Origin: Pacificispira sp002696645
Lineage (GTDB): Bacteria > Pseudomonadota > Alphaproteobacteria > UBA8366 > Aestuariispiraceae
NCBI RefSeq assembly: GCF_048892425.1
Contig: NZ_JBLZHU010000001.1
Coordinates: forward strand, 866,623-930,622
Length of the DNA: 64,000 nucleotides
Direction of reading: 5' to 3'
The stretch's first letter is position 1; every line of letters begins with the position of its first letter. The notes below the pieces were generated by a model. It made no database searches, was not told the origin of the DNA, and worked only from the letters and a program-made list of their open reading frames with translations. Of the stretch, positions 1 to 9,043 are shown piece after piece. The position numbers and the translations under genes were made by a program.

Positions 1-956
1 GCAAATCGGTCCTGCCGGTCTTTGAAGAACTAAACAGCATCCTGTTCTATCCGGTTCAGTATGAAGGCGAAGAAAGCCAGCGCAATGTATTCTATACCGG
101 CGCGGCCCCGAACCAGCAGGCCATTCCGGCGGTGGATTATCTTGCGGATGCGGAAGGCGTAGAGCGTTGGGTCTTAGCGGGTACGGACTATGTCTATCCC
201 CGCACCACGAACAAAATCCTGGAGACCTATCTGCTGGATAAAGGCGTGGCCCCTGAAGACATTATGATCAACTATACCCCGTTTGGTCATTCTGACTGGC
301 AGACCATCGTGTCTGACATCAAAACCTTCGGATCGGCTGGTAAGAAGACTGCTGTGGTCTCCACCATCAACGGTGATGCCAATGTGCCTTTCTATAAGGA
401 ACTGGCGAACCAGGGCATCAAGGCCGAAGACATTCCTGTCGTCGCTTTCTCCGTTGGGGAAGAAGAACTGGCGGGTCTGGATACCGGTCCTCTGGTCGGT
501 CACCTGGCGGCCTGGAATTACTTCATGGCCATCGACACCCCGGAAAACGCTGATTTCATTGCAAAATGGAAAGCCTTTATCGGGGATGACAAGCGCGTCA
601 CCAATGACCCGATGGAAGCCCACTACATTGGCTTCAACATGTGGATCAAGGCTGTGGAAGCGGCGGGCAGCACCTCTGCCGATACCGTTATCGACAATCT
701 GGTTGGCGTTTCCGTTCCGAACCTGACGGGCGGCTATTCCGCGATGATGCCGAACCACCACATCACCAAGCCGGTCCTGATCGGTGAGATTCAGTCGGAT
801 GGTCAGTTCGACACCGTTTGGCGGACGCCAGGCCTGGTCCCTGGGGATGCCTGGTCTGACTTCCTGCCGGGGTCGAAAGATCTGATCTCTGATTGGCGCA
901 AGCCCATGTCCTGCGGCAATTTCAATACCGCTGAAGGCAAGTGCGGCGGCGCATAA
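1..956 (+). CDS. urtA: Urea ABC transporter substrate-binding protein UrtA (5' partial)
   Basis: Periplasmic urea-binding component of the high-affinity Urt ABC transporter. The frame is open to the left edge, so the signal peptide and N-terminal lobe are missing; about 317 codons remain. The visible start of the fragment reads FYPVQYEGEE and FYTGAAPNQQ, which are signature stretches of UrtA-type leucine/urea-binding proteins, and the protein ends with a Gly/Cys-containing tail (AEGKCGGA). It is followed by urtB, urtC, urtD and urtE on the same strand, which fixes the identity. A stem-loop lies in the 106-bp gap before urtB. No urease genes are in the window. Confidence 0.95.
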   Translation, partial: KSVLPVFEELNSILFYPVQYEGEESQRNVFYTGAAPNQQAIPAVDYLADAEGVERWVLAGTDYVYPRTTNKILETYLLDKGVAPEDIMINYTPFGHSDWQTIVSDIKTFGSAGKKTAVVSTINGDANVPFYKELANQGIKAEDIPVVAFSVGEEELAGLDTGPLVGHLAAWNYFMAIDTPENADFIAKWKAFIGDDKRVTNDPMEAHYIGFNMWIKAVEAAGSTSADTVIDNLVGVSVPNLTGGYSAMMPNHHITKPVLIGEIQSDGQFDTVWRTPGLVPGDAWSDFLPGSKDLISDWRKPMSCGNFNTAEGKCGGA

Positions 957-964
957 GGCGCAGG

Positions 965-1014
965 GTTTCGCAGTGTCGGGGGTGGCACATATCGCCATCC
1001 CCGATACCCGAAAC
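965..1014 (+). other. Two-part stem-loop between urtA and urtB
   Basis: Positions 976-986 pair with 994-1004 (11 bp, one G-U) around a 7-nt loop, and an outer arm GTTTCG (965-970) pairs with CGAAAC (1009-1014). No T-run follows, so this is not a standard intrinsic terminator. Stem-loops after the binding-protein gene of ABC operons commonly protect the upstream mRNA or cause partial termination; that role here is inference. Confidence 0.6.
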
Positions 1015-1062
1015 AGAGTGTGACCGATCTATTTTGGCGCTCCAGCAGAGGTGATACTCTCC

Positions 1063-2685
1063 ATGAAGGCCTTTATTCGTTTCTCTATATCAGCCCTATC
1101 CCTGTTCCTCATTCTAGGAACAGCCCAAGTGATGGCCGCGCAAGACCCCGCCTTACAAGACAAGATTTCTGCTTTGGCTGACGGTAGCTATTCGGACCGC
1201 GCCAAGGCAATCCAGGCCATTGCCGCAACGGGTGATGCCCGCGCCGTCCCAGCCTTGGAAGCATTGGGGGAGGGGCTGCTGTTCGTCACGAAATCAGACA
1301 AGGCCATTGTGATTGGCCTGGATGAGGGCGCGACGGTCGAGACATTCGATCCGATATCGGGCGATGCATTGGGGTCGGTTCCCAGTGGTGCCGTCGAGAA
1401 GATCAAGGTCAATAACCGGTTGCGTCGGGAAATACGATCCGCGCTGGGCGCCCTGACCTTGTTGTCGGATGATCCAAAGGTACGGCTTGCTGCGGCTGGG
1501 GCGATATTCAAGTCCAAAGATGCTGATGCGATTGACCTTTTGGATACTGCGATTGCAAAAGAAACGGTCGAAGCCGTGAAACTTGCCCTGCAGGAAGCCC
1601 GCGCGGCGGCGGTCCTGAATTCCCCCCGCGATATGGCGGAAAAGCAGGCGGCCGTTGCCTTGATGGCGGATCGGGGAAACCAGTCGGCGTTGGCGGTTCT
1701 ATTGAATGCCAGAGGCAGCGCAGAAGGCCCGCTATTAGCCGATATCGACACAGCCATCGCAGCCATTCAAAAATCCCTGGCGGTCTGGGATCTGGCACAG
1801 AATGCGTGGTACGGGGTGTCGCTGGGGTCGGTGCTGCTGTTGGCGGCGATTGGACTGGCGATCACCTTTGGCGTGATGGGCGTTATCAATATGGCCCACG
1901 GGGAAATGGTGATGTTGGGGGCCTATACGACCTTCATCGTGCAGGACATCATTCGCACCTCGATGCCGGGCCTGTTTGACTATTCGCTGCTGATCGCTCT
2001 GCCGCTGGCCTTTCTGGTTGCCGGCTCGGTTGGCGTCGTCATTGAACGCGGCGTGATCCGATGGCTGTATGGACGCCCGCTGGAAACATTGCTGGCGACC
2101 TGGGGCATTGCGCTGCTGTTGCAACAGACAGTGCGCAGCATCTTTGGTCCCACAAACCGGGAAGTCGGGACCCCGGATTTCCTGGCAGGGGCTTTCCAAT
2201 TGGGCCAATTGACGATCACCTATAATCGGTTGGCGATTGTGATCTTTTCTTTGGTCGTGCTGGCGGTCCTGATGCTGGTATTGCGCAAAACATCATTCGG
2301 GCTGCGCATGCGGGCTGTGACGCAAAACCGCAGAATGGCCAATTCCATGGGGATCAAGACCAATTGGGTCGATGCGATGACCTTTGGACTGGGATCGGGC
2401 ATTGCCGGGATTGCAGGCGTCGCGTTGAGCCAGATTGACAATGTCAGCCCCAATCTGGGCCAGTCCTATATCATCGACAGCTTCCTGGTTGTCGTGTTCG
2501 GCGGCGTTGGCAATCTGTGGGGGACATTGGTGGGGGCCATGACTCTGGGCATCGCCAATAAATTCCTGGAGCCCTTCGCCGGTGCGGTATTGGGCAAGAT
2601 CATCCTTTTGGTCTGTATCATCCTGTTCATTCAAAAGCGTCCCAGGGGCATGTTCGCCCTGAAGGGCCGGGCGGTTGAGTCATGA
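1063..2685 (+). CDS. urtB: Urea ABC transporter permease UrtB
   Basis: Inner-membrane permease of the urea transporter, 540 residues. A signal-like segment (MKAFIRFSISALSLFLILG) precedes an extracytoplasmic alpha-helical, HEAT-like N-terminal domain (about residues 25-240), which is typical of UrtB and absent from ordinary LivH permeases. A LivH-type membrane domain follows, with the family stretch INMAHGEMVMLGAY and a VVVFGGVGNLWGT loop near the C-terminus. The ATG at 1063 was chosen because AGAGGTG (1046-1052) is well spaced from it; an in-frame GTG at 1051 is possible. The stop overlaps the urtC start as ATGA. Confidence 0.93.
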   Translation: MKAFIRFSISALSLFLILGTAQVMAAQDPALQDKISALADGSYSDRAKAIQAIAATGDARAVPALEALGEGLLFVTKSDKAIVIGLDEGATVETFDPISGDALGSVPSGAVEKIKVNNRLRREIRSALGALTLLSDDPKVRLAAAGAIFKSKDADAIDLLDTAIAKETVEAVKLALQEARAAAVLNSPRDMAEKQAAVALMADRGNQSALAVLLNARGSAEGPLLADIDTAIAAIQKSLAVWDLAQNAWYGVSLGSVLLLAAIGLAITFGVMGVINMAHGEMVMLGAYTTFIVQDIIRTSMPGLFDYSLLIALPLAFLVAGSVGVVIERGVIRWLYGRPLETLLATWGIALLLQQTVRSIFGPTNREVGTPDFLAGAFQLGQLTITYNRLAIVIFSLVVLAVLMLVLRKTSFGLRMRAVTQNRRMANSMGIKTNWVDAMTFGLGSGIAGIAGVALSQIDNVSPNLGQSYIIDSFLVVVFGGVGNLWGTLVGAMTLGIANKFLEPFAGAVLGKIILLVCIILFIQKRPRGMFALKGRAVES

Positions 2686-3842
2686 TTTCCAGCTTTATTC
2701 TGCGGGGCTTGGATGGGCGGTTAATGGCCTTTCTGATTGCGACCCTGTTATGTGTAATCTTAATCGCAATTGGCAATCTGATGGTGCCACCGGGCAATTT
2801 CCTGCATGTGCCGACCTATGCGGTCTCCCTGATGGGCAAGTATCTGTGTTATGCCCTGCTGGCGCTGTCTGTGGATCTGGTCTGGGGGTTTGCGGGCGTG
2901 CTGTCGCTGGGCCATGGCGCATTCTTTGCGCTGGGCGGCTATGCGATGGGCATGTATCTGATGCGCCAGATTGGAAGCCGTGGCGTTTATGCCGACCCGA
3001 TCCTGCCGGATTTCATGGTGTTCCTGAATTACAAGGAATTGCCGTGGTTCTGGTATGGCTTTGACATGTTCTGGTTTGCCGCGATCATGGTGGTGCTGGC
3101 CCCGGCCACGTTGGCTTTTGTCTTTGGCTGGCTGGCCTTTCGGTCGCGCGTGACGGGGGTTTACCTGTCCATTATTACCCAGGCGATGACCTTTGCGCTG
3201 CTGCTGGCCTTCTTCCGCAATGATATGGGATTTGGCGGTAATAACGGACTGACCGATTTCAAGGATATTCTGGGATTCGATATCCAAAGCGACGGGACCC
3301 GCATGGGATTGTTTGCAGCGTCTGCCTGCGCGCTGTGTCTTGGACTGGTGATCTGTAAGGCTGTTGTTGCCTCAAAATTGGGAAAGGTTCTGGTGGCGGT
3401 GCGCGATGCGGAAAGCCGCACACGGTTCCTGGGCTATCGGGTGGAGCATTATAAGCTGTTTGTCTGGACACTGTCGGCGGCGCTGGCTGGCATTGCAGGC
3501 GCGCTGTATGTGCCGCAGGTTGGGATCATCAATCCCGGCGAATTCGCCCCGGCGAACTCAATTGAAATGGTGATCTGGGTCGCCGTTGGCGGGCGCGGAA
3601 CCCTGTATGGCCCGATCCTGGGAGCGATCCTGGTGAATGGGGCGAAAACATTCTTTACAGGGGCCATTCCTGAAGTCTGGCTTTTCGCTCTGGGGGCCTT
3701 GTTCGTCGGGGTAACGCTGTTCCTGCCAAAGGGAGTTCTGGGGCTGTATGGCATGCTGCACCAACGCTTTGAGAAAACCCGCGCGCCCCGGGAAACAAAG
3801 CGATCGCCAGACCCTGCATCTCAACCGTCGGAGGCTGAGTGA
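2682..3842 (+). CDS. urtC: Urea ABC transporter permease UrtC
   Basis: Second inner-membrane permease of the urea transporter, 386 residues, LivM type. About ten hydrophobic segments are visible, with the family stretches LVWGFAGVLSLGHGAFFALGG and AVGGRGTLYGPILGAILVN. The C-terminal tail is hydrophilic and Pro/Lys/Glu-rich. It starts inside the urtB stop codon (4-nt overlap), which implies translational coupling. It ends directly against urtD (TGA then ATG with no gap), and GGAGG before that junction serves as the urtD ribosome-binding site. Confidence 0.93.
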   Translation: MISSFILRGLDGRLMAFLIATLLCVILIAIGNLMVPPGNFLHVPTYAVSLMGKYLCYALLALSVDLVWGFAGVLSLGHGAFFALGGYAMGMYLMRQIGSRGVYADPILPDFMVFLNYKELPWFWYGFDMFWFAAIMVVLAPATLAFVFGWLAFRSRVTGVYLSIITQAMTFALLLAFFRNDMGFGGNNGLTDFKDILGFDIQSDGTRMGLFAASACALCLGLVICKAVVASKLGKVLVAVRDAESRTRFLGYRVEHYKLFVWTLSAALAGIAGALYVPQVGIINPGEFAPANSIEMVIWVAVGGRGTLYGPILGAILVNGAKTFFTGAIPEVWLFALGALFVGVTLFLPKGVLGLYGMLHQRFEKTRAPRETKRSPDPASQPSEAE

Positions 3843-4589
3843 ATGACGGCCCATGGCTCCATCCTGTATCTTGACAGCGTCAGTGTCAGCTTTGACGGGT
3901 TCAAGGCGCTGAACAATCTGTCGCTGATCCTGCAACCCGGCGAAATGCGTGCGATCATCGGACCCAATGGCGCGGGTAAGACCACCATGATGGATGTGAT
4001 CACCGGCAAGACCCGGCCTGATACCGGCGATGTGATCTTTGATTCCAGCCACGATCTGATCCAGATGGATGAGGCCGCTATTGCACAGCTTGGCATCGGT
4101 CGCAAATTTCAGAAGCCCACGGTGTTTGAACATCACACGGTCGAGGATAATCTGTATCTGTCCCTGAAAGGCGGGCGGGGTGTTTTTTTTGCCTTGTTTG
4201 CCGAAAAGACGAATGAGATTTCCCAGCGGATTGAAGGGCTATTCGATATCATCCGACTGGGTGCTGTGCGCGATGAACTGGCGGGCAACCTGTCCCATGG
4301 TCAGAAGCAATGGCTGGAAATTGGCATGTTGTTGGCGCAAGACCCAAAGCTTCTGCTGGTGGACGAGCCGGTGGCCGGCATGACCGATGCGGAAACGGTG
4401 GAAACTGCAAATCTTCTGCGGGAAATCAACAAGACCCATTCGGTTGTCGTTGTGGAACACGATATGACCTTCGTGCGGGATTTGGATGTGAAGGTGACCG
4501 TGCTGCATGAAGGATCGGTCCTGGCCGATGGTCCATTGGATCAGGTCAGCGCAGATGACCGTGTTATCGAAGTTTATTTGGGGCGCTAG
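3843..4589 (+). CDS. urtD: Urea ABC transporter ATP-binding protein UrtD
   Basis: Cytoplasmic ATPase (LivG type) energising urea uptake, 248 residues. Walker A GPNGAGKTT is near residue 40, the signature reads NLSHGQKQWLEIGMLL, and Walker B LLLVDEPVAGM follows with the H-loop VVVEHDM. Starting at residue 1 with a variable MTAHGSILYL leader is usual for UrtD. It is immediately downstream of urtC and 4 nt upstream of urtE, so it is part of one polycistronic unit. Confidence 0.94.
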   Translation: MTAHGSILYLDSVSVSFDGFKALNNLSLILQPGEMRAIIGPNGAGKTTMMDVITGKTRPDTGDVIFDSSHDLIQMDEAAIAQLGIGRKFQKPTVFEHHTVEDNLYLSLKGGRGVFFALFAEKTNEISQRIEGLFDIIRLGAVRDELAGNLSHGQKQWLEIGMLLAQDPKLLLVDEPVAGMTDAETVETANLLREINKTHSVVVVEHDMTFVRDLDVKVTVLHEGSVLADGPLDQVSADDRVIEVYLGR

Positions 4590-4593
4590 GAAC

Positions 4594-5289
4594 ATGCTGG
4601 AAGTCACAGATATCAGCCTGCAATATGGCGCATCCCAAGCCCTGAAAGCTGTGTCGGTTTCTGCACAGGTCGGTAAGGTCACCTGCATTCTGGGTCGCAA
4701 TGGCGTTGGCAAGACCAGCCTGTTGCGGGCTGTGGTCGGGCAGCATCCCATCACGTCAGGGGCCATTTCCTGGCAGGGTGAAACATTGGGGTCGATGCCA
4801 CCCCATCAGCGGGCCCAACGTGGCATCGCCTATGTCCCACAGGGGCGAGAGATATTCCCACTGTTGACGGTGAAGGAAAATCTGCAAACCGGCTATGCAC
4901 CATTGGCCCGCAAGGATCATTCTATTCCGGATGATGTGTTCGAACTGTTCCCGGTTCTAAAATCCATGTTGGGCCGTCGGGGAGGGGACCTGTCCGGGGG
5001 CCAACAGCAGCAATTGGCTATCGGGCGGGCGCTGACCATGCGCCCCAGCTTATTGGTGCTGGATGAACCGACCGAGGGTATTCAACCCTCCATCATCAAG
5101 GATATCGGGCGCGCGATTGCCTATCTGCGGGATCGTGGCGATATGGCGATCCTGCTGGTTGAGCAATATTTCGAATTCGCCCGGGATCTGGCGGATGCTT
5201 ATACCGTCATGGACCGCGGCGAAGTCGTTGTCGCAGGCGCCATCGGCGATATGGATGAAGCAGAAGTGCGCAAACACCTGATGGTTTAG
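4594..5289 (+). CDS. urtE: Urea ABC transporter ATP-binding protein UrtE
   Basis: Second cytoplasmic ATPase (LivF type) of the urea transporter, 231 residues. Walker A GRNGVGKTS, signature LSGGQQQQLAIGRAL, Walker B LLVLDEPTEGIQ and switch VEQYFEFA are all present; the TEGIQPSII stretch is characteristic of UrtE/LivF. The ATG at 4594 begins 4 nt after the urtD stop and has GCTAGGAAC before it. A longer frame starting at 4507 would overlap urtD and is not needed. It is convergent with the next gene, separated by 3 nt. Confidence 0.94.
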   Translation: MLEVTDISLQYGASQALKAVSVSAQVGKVTCILGRNGVGKTSLLRAVVGQHPITSGAISWQGETLGSMPPHQRAQRGIAYVPQGREIFPLLTVKENLQTGYAPLARKDHSIPDDVFELFPVLKSMLGRRGGDLSGGQQQQLAIGRALTMRPSLLVLDEPTEGIQPSIIKDIGRAIAYLRDRGDMAILLVEQYFEFARDLADAYTVMDRGEVVVAGAIGDMDEAEVRKHLMV

Positions 5290-5292
5290 TCG

Positions 5293-6051
5293 TCATTCCT
5301 GTTTATAGGCTTCGAAATAGGAATTGGTCAGTTTGGCAATGGTCCCATCATTGCGCAATTCTTCCCGGGCCTCATTAAAGCGGGCAATCCAGCGATCCGC
5401 ACCGGGCATGGATTTCGGCACGATCAGGTGGTTCGGGCTGGCATCGATGGCAAGCCGCCGGGCCTTGAACCAGGCAGAATTACTGATGCTGCGGGCCGCA
5501 ATCGTTCCCAGAAAACGATCAATTGAAATGGCATCGACCTTGCCGTCGGATAACAGTTTGAAACATCCGGCAACGCCGGTCTTATTATAAACGCGCATCT
5601 GGCCGGATTTGGCATAATCATTGAGATAGGAATCCACTTCCCACCCTTTGGGAACGCACAGGGTCTTCCCAATCATATCGCTGGCTTGGGTCACGCCAAT
5701 GGCGCGCTCAAAATTTGTGAAAAGATAGGGGCGCACAGTAAACAATTCGTCTGAATACAGAAAATCAGCCTCGCGCTCCGGGGTTTTGATATAGGGAAAA
5801 GTCGCCACATAGCGCCCGGACAGGGTTTGCTGATAGCCCTCATCCCAAGGCAGAAAGGCGACCGTTACGGGCACCCCCATTTTTTCAATGATTGCCTTAA
5901 CCAACAGGGTCCCTAATCCGCCATCCGGCAGGCGCTCATCGCTGTAGGGAAAGTAGTTGTTACCGGTAACGACATCAATCGCATGCGCTTTGACCGGATT
6001 GGTCAAGACTGCGATCAGACAAACAATCATAATGGCAATACAACGCTTCAT
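5293..6051 (-). CDS. Family 3 periplasmic solute-binding protein
   Basis: Exported 252-residue protein with a cleavable signal peptide (MKRCIAIMIVCLIAVLTNP..KAHA). The body resembles SBP_bac_3 amino-acid-binding proteins: TGNNYFPYSDERLPDGGLG near the N-terminus, FPYIKTPEREADFLYSD in the middle, and a DAISID stretch that matches the second-lobe hinge. No ABC permease or ATPase accompanies it, so it may be a stand-alone binding protein or serve a transporter encoded elsewhere; the ligand is unknown. The ATG at 6051 was chosen because GGAGGGGGCG lies just upstream; a start 24 codons earlier would spoil the signal peptide. Confidence 0.75.
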   Translation of the reverse strand: MKRCIAIMIVCLIAVLTNPVKAHAIDVVTGNNYFPYSDERLPDGGLGTLLVKAIIEKMGVPVTVAFLPWDEGYQQTLSGRYVATFPYIKTPEREADFLYSDELFTVRPYLFTNFERAIGVTQASDMIGKTLCVPKGWEVDSYLNDYAKSGQMRVYNKTGVAGCFKLLSDGKVDAISIDRFLGTIAARSISNSAWFKARRLAIDASPNHLIVPKSMPGADRWIARFNEAREELRNDGTIAKLTNSYFEAYKQE

Positions 6052-6152
6052 AGTCGCCCCCTCCAGAACTGAGTTGAAGTTTATATCGTATTTATGGCAT
6101 GTGAAGTGGAAATCGGCAGCCATTTGATAATTTTAATGTTTGCCTGGGGGCA

Positions 6153-7040
6153 TTAAGAGTTTGGTTCTCTGATCAACAGGTCAATCGAGATGGGGCAGTG
6201 ATCGGACAGTTTCCTTTGCAGCGTTTTCGGATCGGTATAGACGATCTGTCGAAAGCTATCGGGCCTCAGCCATTTCGCACTTCTTACATCCAGTATTATG
6301 TGATCGATATAGGCTGGATACTGGCCCGCCCAGCAGGTTGAGTGCCTGTTTTGGGTAACCCTCAGCAATTTTTGTTCTGGGGGATTTTCATCGCTTAAAA
6401 TCGGCCACATCCATTTTCCATTAGGGGCGGTCCCTTCTTCATCAAATCTGCGATTGAAGTCACCCAGAACGATCAGGGGATCCTGGGCGCGCACGCGGGC
6501 ATCAATCCAGGATTCCAAGGGGGTGACCTGCTGATTTAAGCGTGCGCAATGATGTGTTCTGCTGGTCAGCGGTTTGTCATGGCAAAAAGATTTCAAATGA
6601 ACGTTCAACAGGCGCAGCCTTTGTCCGTCCAGGTTAAGGGTCAAATCCAACCCATAGCGCAGGGCTGCCCGGTTCAGTCCCAATGGTGTGTAATCTGTAG
6701 CTACGCTGTGTGGAACCAGGGCTTTGCGGATGGCGAAACCAACCCTTTGTGCATTGTTTCGGTTCGAGAAGATAAAATCATACCCATCCCCGAAAACGCG
6801 CCGCGCGACCGCCTCGTTTTCAACCTCCTGCAGGGCGATGATATCGGCATCCAGGTGATCCGCATATTTTTTCAGCCGCGCGAAATCTTCATCCGTTCGC
6901 GCATAGGCCCGGTATCGGTCGGGATAGCTATCATACAGATGCGCGATGTTCCATGTCGCGATCCGCAGCGATGTTTCCGCCCTGCAGGGGATGCTCAAAC
7001 CAAACAGCAGCACCAGCAGAGTGAGGCTTAATCGTGCCAT
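6153..7040 (-). CDS. Secreted endonuclease/exonuclease/phosphatase-family hydrolase
   Basis: Protein of 295 residues with an N-terminal signal peptide (about residues 1-21, ending near CRA). It has the full set of EEP (DNase I/exonuclease III-like) motifs: the metal-ligand region ATWNIAHLYD, catalytic Glu in IIALQEVENE, the LGDFNRRFDEE Asp/Asn pair, and the C-terminal LSDHCPISI His. Export suggests an extracellular or periplasmic nuclease or phosphodiesterase, but the family also cleaves phospholipids and inositol phosphates, so the substrate is not fixed. It stands alone on the minus strand, with 101 nt to the next gene and 193 nt from modC. Confidence 0.8.
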   Translation of the reverse strand: MARLSLTLLVLLFGLSIPCRAETSLRIATWNIAHLYDSYPDRYRAYARTDEDFARLKKYADHLDADIIALQEVENEAVARRVFGDGYDFIFSNRNNAQRVGFAIRKALVPHSVATDYTPLGLNRAALRYGLDLTLNLDGQRLRLLNVHLKSFCHDKPLTSRTHHCARLNQQVTPLESWIDARVRAQDPLIVLGDFNRRFDEEGTAPNGKWMWPILSDENPPEQKLLRVTQNRHSTCWAGQYPAYIDHIILDVRSAKWLRPDSFRQIVYTDPKTLQRKLSDHCPISIDLLIREPNS

Positions 7041-7233
7041 TGGAACCTCTATGCACTTTTTAAGGGTGCATTAGAATGACAGCACTTAATTGGGGAATAA
7101 AGATAAATTGTATTTACTATGTTCTACTTTAAGGGGCCATTCCTTTGGAACAAAAGCCACCTATTCAAAAATTGGGATGCTCAGTCAGGCTTCTAAACGG
7201 GATTTTTGGAAAGGCGTTTGGTCACATACCAGT

Positions 7234-8334
7234 TCAATTTGGCTTGGTTCGCCCGGGCGCCGTTCGATCAATCGCGACGGATTTTATCAGCGCCCAAACG
7301 GGCTTGCCCGGTGACAGGCTAAGGGTGGATGCCGATAACTTCGTAATGCGGGACCAAACTGGAACACCGACATCGATCAAGACTTCCGCCATTGGGCCGT
7401 CGGTATCGGGTCGGATATCAATCACGGTTCCTGGTAGGCGGTTCAGGATGCTGATATCCTGGGGCTCCTGTAATGCGATACTGACATCGCGTGCCCTGAT
7501 CCGAAGCTTCATTTCGGTTCCCAACGGGCGATCAGCCATTGGTACCATCAGCTTTGCACCGCCATTCAGGGTCAGGCGCATCAATCCATCAGCGGTATTC
7601 TTTTCCGTGATACGGGCAGACAGGAATGCCCCTGCCTCGTATCGGCCGGTCAGCGGGTGCAGGTCCAACCGCGCTGTCAGATGTTCAACCGTATCCACCG
7701 CAATGACCCGTCCGGCTTCCATCAGGGCGACCTGGTCGGCGAATTGGGCAATCTCTTCCATGGCATGGCTGACATACAGGATGGGCACGCCAACCTCGTC
7801 CCGCAACCGCGCGATGAAGGGCAGGATTTCCCCCTTGCGATGGGAATCCAGTGACGCCAGGGGCTCATCCATCAGCAACAGACGGGGATTGGCCAGTAAG
7901 GCCCGACCGATGGCGACCCTCTGTCTCTCACCCCCGGATAAGGCATAGGGTTTACGCCCCAACAGGGGCTCCAGATCCAATAAATCGACGGCTTGGGACA
8001 GGCGGATGGATCCTTCGCCATTGCGCTTTTGACCATAGGTCAAATTGCCGTGCACGCTGAGATGGGGAAACAGTCTGCCTTCCTGAAAGACATAACCAAT
8101 ACGTCGTTCATGGGCGGGCATTTCAATTCCAGCCTGACTGTCCAACAGCACGTCCTGCCCAATGACGATCCGCCCATGATCCGGTCGCAACAGACCCGCG
8201 ACGGTATTGACCAGCGATGTCTTCCCACACCCGGATCTGCCAAACAGGGCAAGCGTGCGATTATCATCGCCCGTTTCGATCTGGGCATCCAAAGTAAATG
8301 CCCCCAATCTTGTCTTAACATCGATGGAGATCAC
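7234..8334 (-). CDS. modC: Molybdate ABC transporter ATP-binding protein ModC
   Basis: Cytoplasmic ATPase for molybdate import, 366 residues. Walker A GRSGCGKTS, signature LSGGERQRVAIGRALL and Walker B LLLMDEPLASLDSH fill the first 230 residues. The C-terminal third carries a TOBE/Mop-like oxyanion-binding domain (about residues 290-355), which is usual for ModC and senses molybdate. It begins with GTG, which overlaps the modB stop by 4 nt (GTGA), so translation is probably coupled. Last gene of modABC; the tail of about 12 residues is Pro/Thr/Arg-rich. Confidence 0.93.
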   Translation of the reverse strand: MISIDVKTRLGAFTLDAQIETGDDNRTLALFGRSGCGKTSLVNTVAGLLRPDHGRIVIGQDVLLDSQAGIEMPAHERRIGYVFQEGRLFPHLSVHGNLTYGQKRNGEGSIRLSQAVDLLDLEPLLGRKPYALSGGERQRVAIGRALLANPRLLLMDEPLASLDSHRKGEILPFIARLRDEVGVPILYVSHAMEEIAQFADQVALMEAGRVIAVDTVEHLTARLDLHPLTGRYEAGAFLSARITEKNTADGLMRLTLNGGAKLMVPMADRPLGTEMKLRIRARDVSIALQEPQDISILNRLPGTVIDIRPDTDGPMAEVLIDVGVPVWSRITKLSASTLSLSPGKPVWALIKSVAIDRTAPGRTKPN

Positions 8335-9035
8335 GGCGCATGCTCCCCCTGCAGACCGATGGCGCGTCGGGTCTTTCGGGCGATCACTTCAGATGCGATC
8401 AACGCCACTAACGCAACGATAACGCTTAACAGCGCCAGACGCCCCGCCTGAGCTTCGGCACCCGGTGTTTGCGCCAATGTGTACAGGGCCAGTGGCATGG
8501 TGCGGGTTTCGCCTGGGATATTTGCGACAAAAGTGATCGTCGCGCCAAATTCACCCAATGCGCGGGCGAATCCCAGGATCACGGAAACGACGATCCCTGG
8601 CGCGATCATCGGCAGGGTGATGGTAAAGAACACATCCAACCGACTGGCCCCCAATGTGGTGGCCGCCTGTTCCAGACGCATATCGACCTGTTCCAGGGAC
8701 AGGCGGATTGCGCGCACCATCAGGGGAAAGGCCATGACACCGGCTGCCACGGCGGCACCCTGCCAGGTGAAGGCAATGCTGATCCCGAACCAGTCTTTCA
8801 GCGGCGCACCAATCGGCCCGCGCGGACCAAGGCCGATCAACAACAGATAGCCAATCACCACGGGCGGCACCACCAGCGGCGCATGGACAATTCCATCCAG
8901 CAGCCATTTCAAGGGAAAGCGCCCCCGTGCCAGAAGATACGAGATCAGTATGGCGGGGATCAGTGCGCCCAGCGTGGCGATGCCGCCAACTTTCAGGCTG
9001 AGCAGTAGTGCTTCGGTTTCAAAGGGGGTCAGCAT
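8331..9035 (-). CDS. modB: Molybdate ABC transporter permease ModB
   Basis: Inner-membrane permease for molybdate, 234 residues, with about five hydrophobic segments. The EAA loop is clear (EQAATTLGASRLDVFFTITL) and is followed by ALGEFGATITFVANIPGETRT, which is highly characteristic of ModB/CysT-type oxyanion permeases. It starts 8 nt after the modA stop and overlaps modC by 4 nt. Confidence 0.94.
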   Translation of the reverse strand: MLTPFETEALLLSLKVGGIATLGALIPAILISYLLARGRFPLKWLLDGIVHAPLVVPPVVIGYLLLIGLGPRGPIGAPLKDWFGISIAFTWQGAAVAAGVMAFPLMVRAIRLSLEQVDMRLEQAATTLGASRLDVFFTITLPMIAPGIVVSVILGFARALGEFGATITFVANIPGETRTMPLALYTLAQTPGAEAQAGRLALLSVIVALVALIASEVIARKTRRAIGLQGEHAP

Positions 9036-9043
9036 GATCAGGC

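Noticed and set aside
174..998. Long minus-strand open frame over urtA
   Set aside because: It is antisense to a clearly conserved urtA frame and has the Arg/His/Gly-rich composition of a shadow frame.
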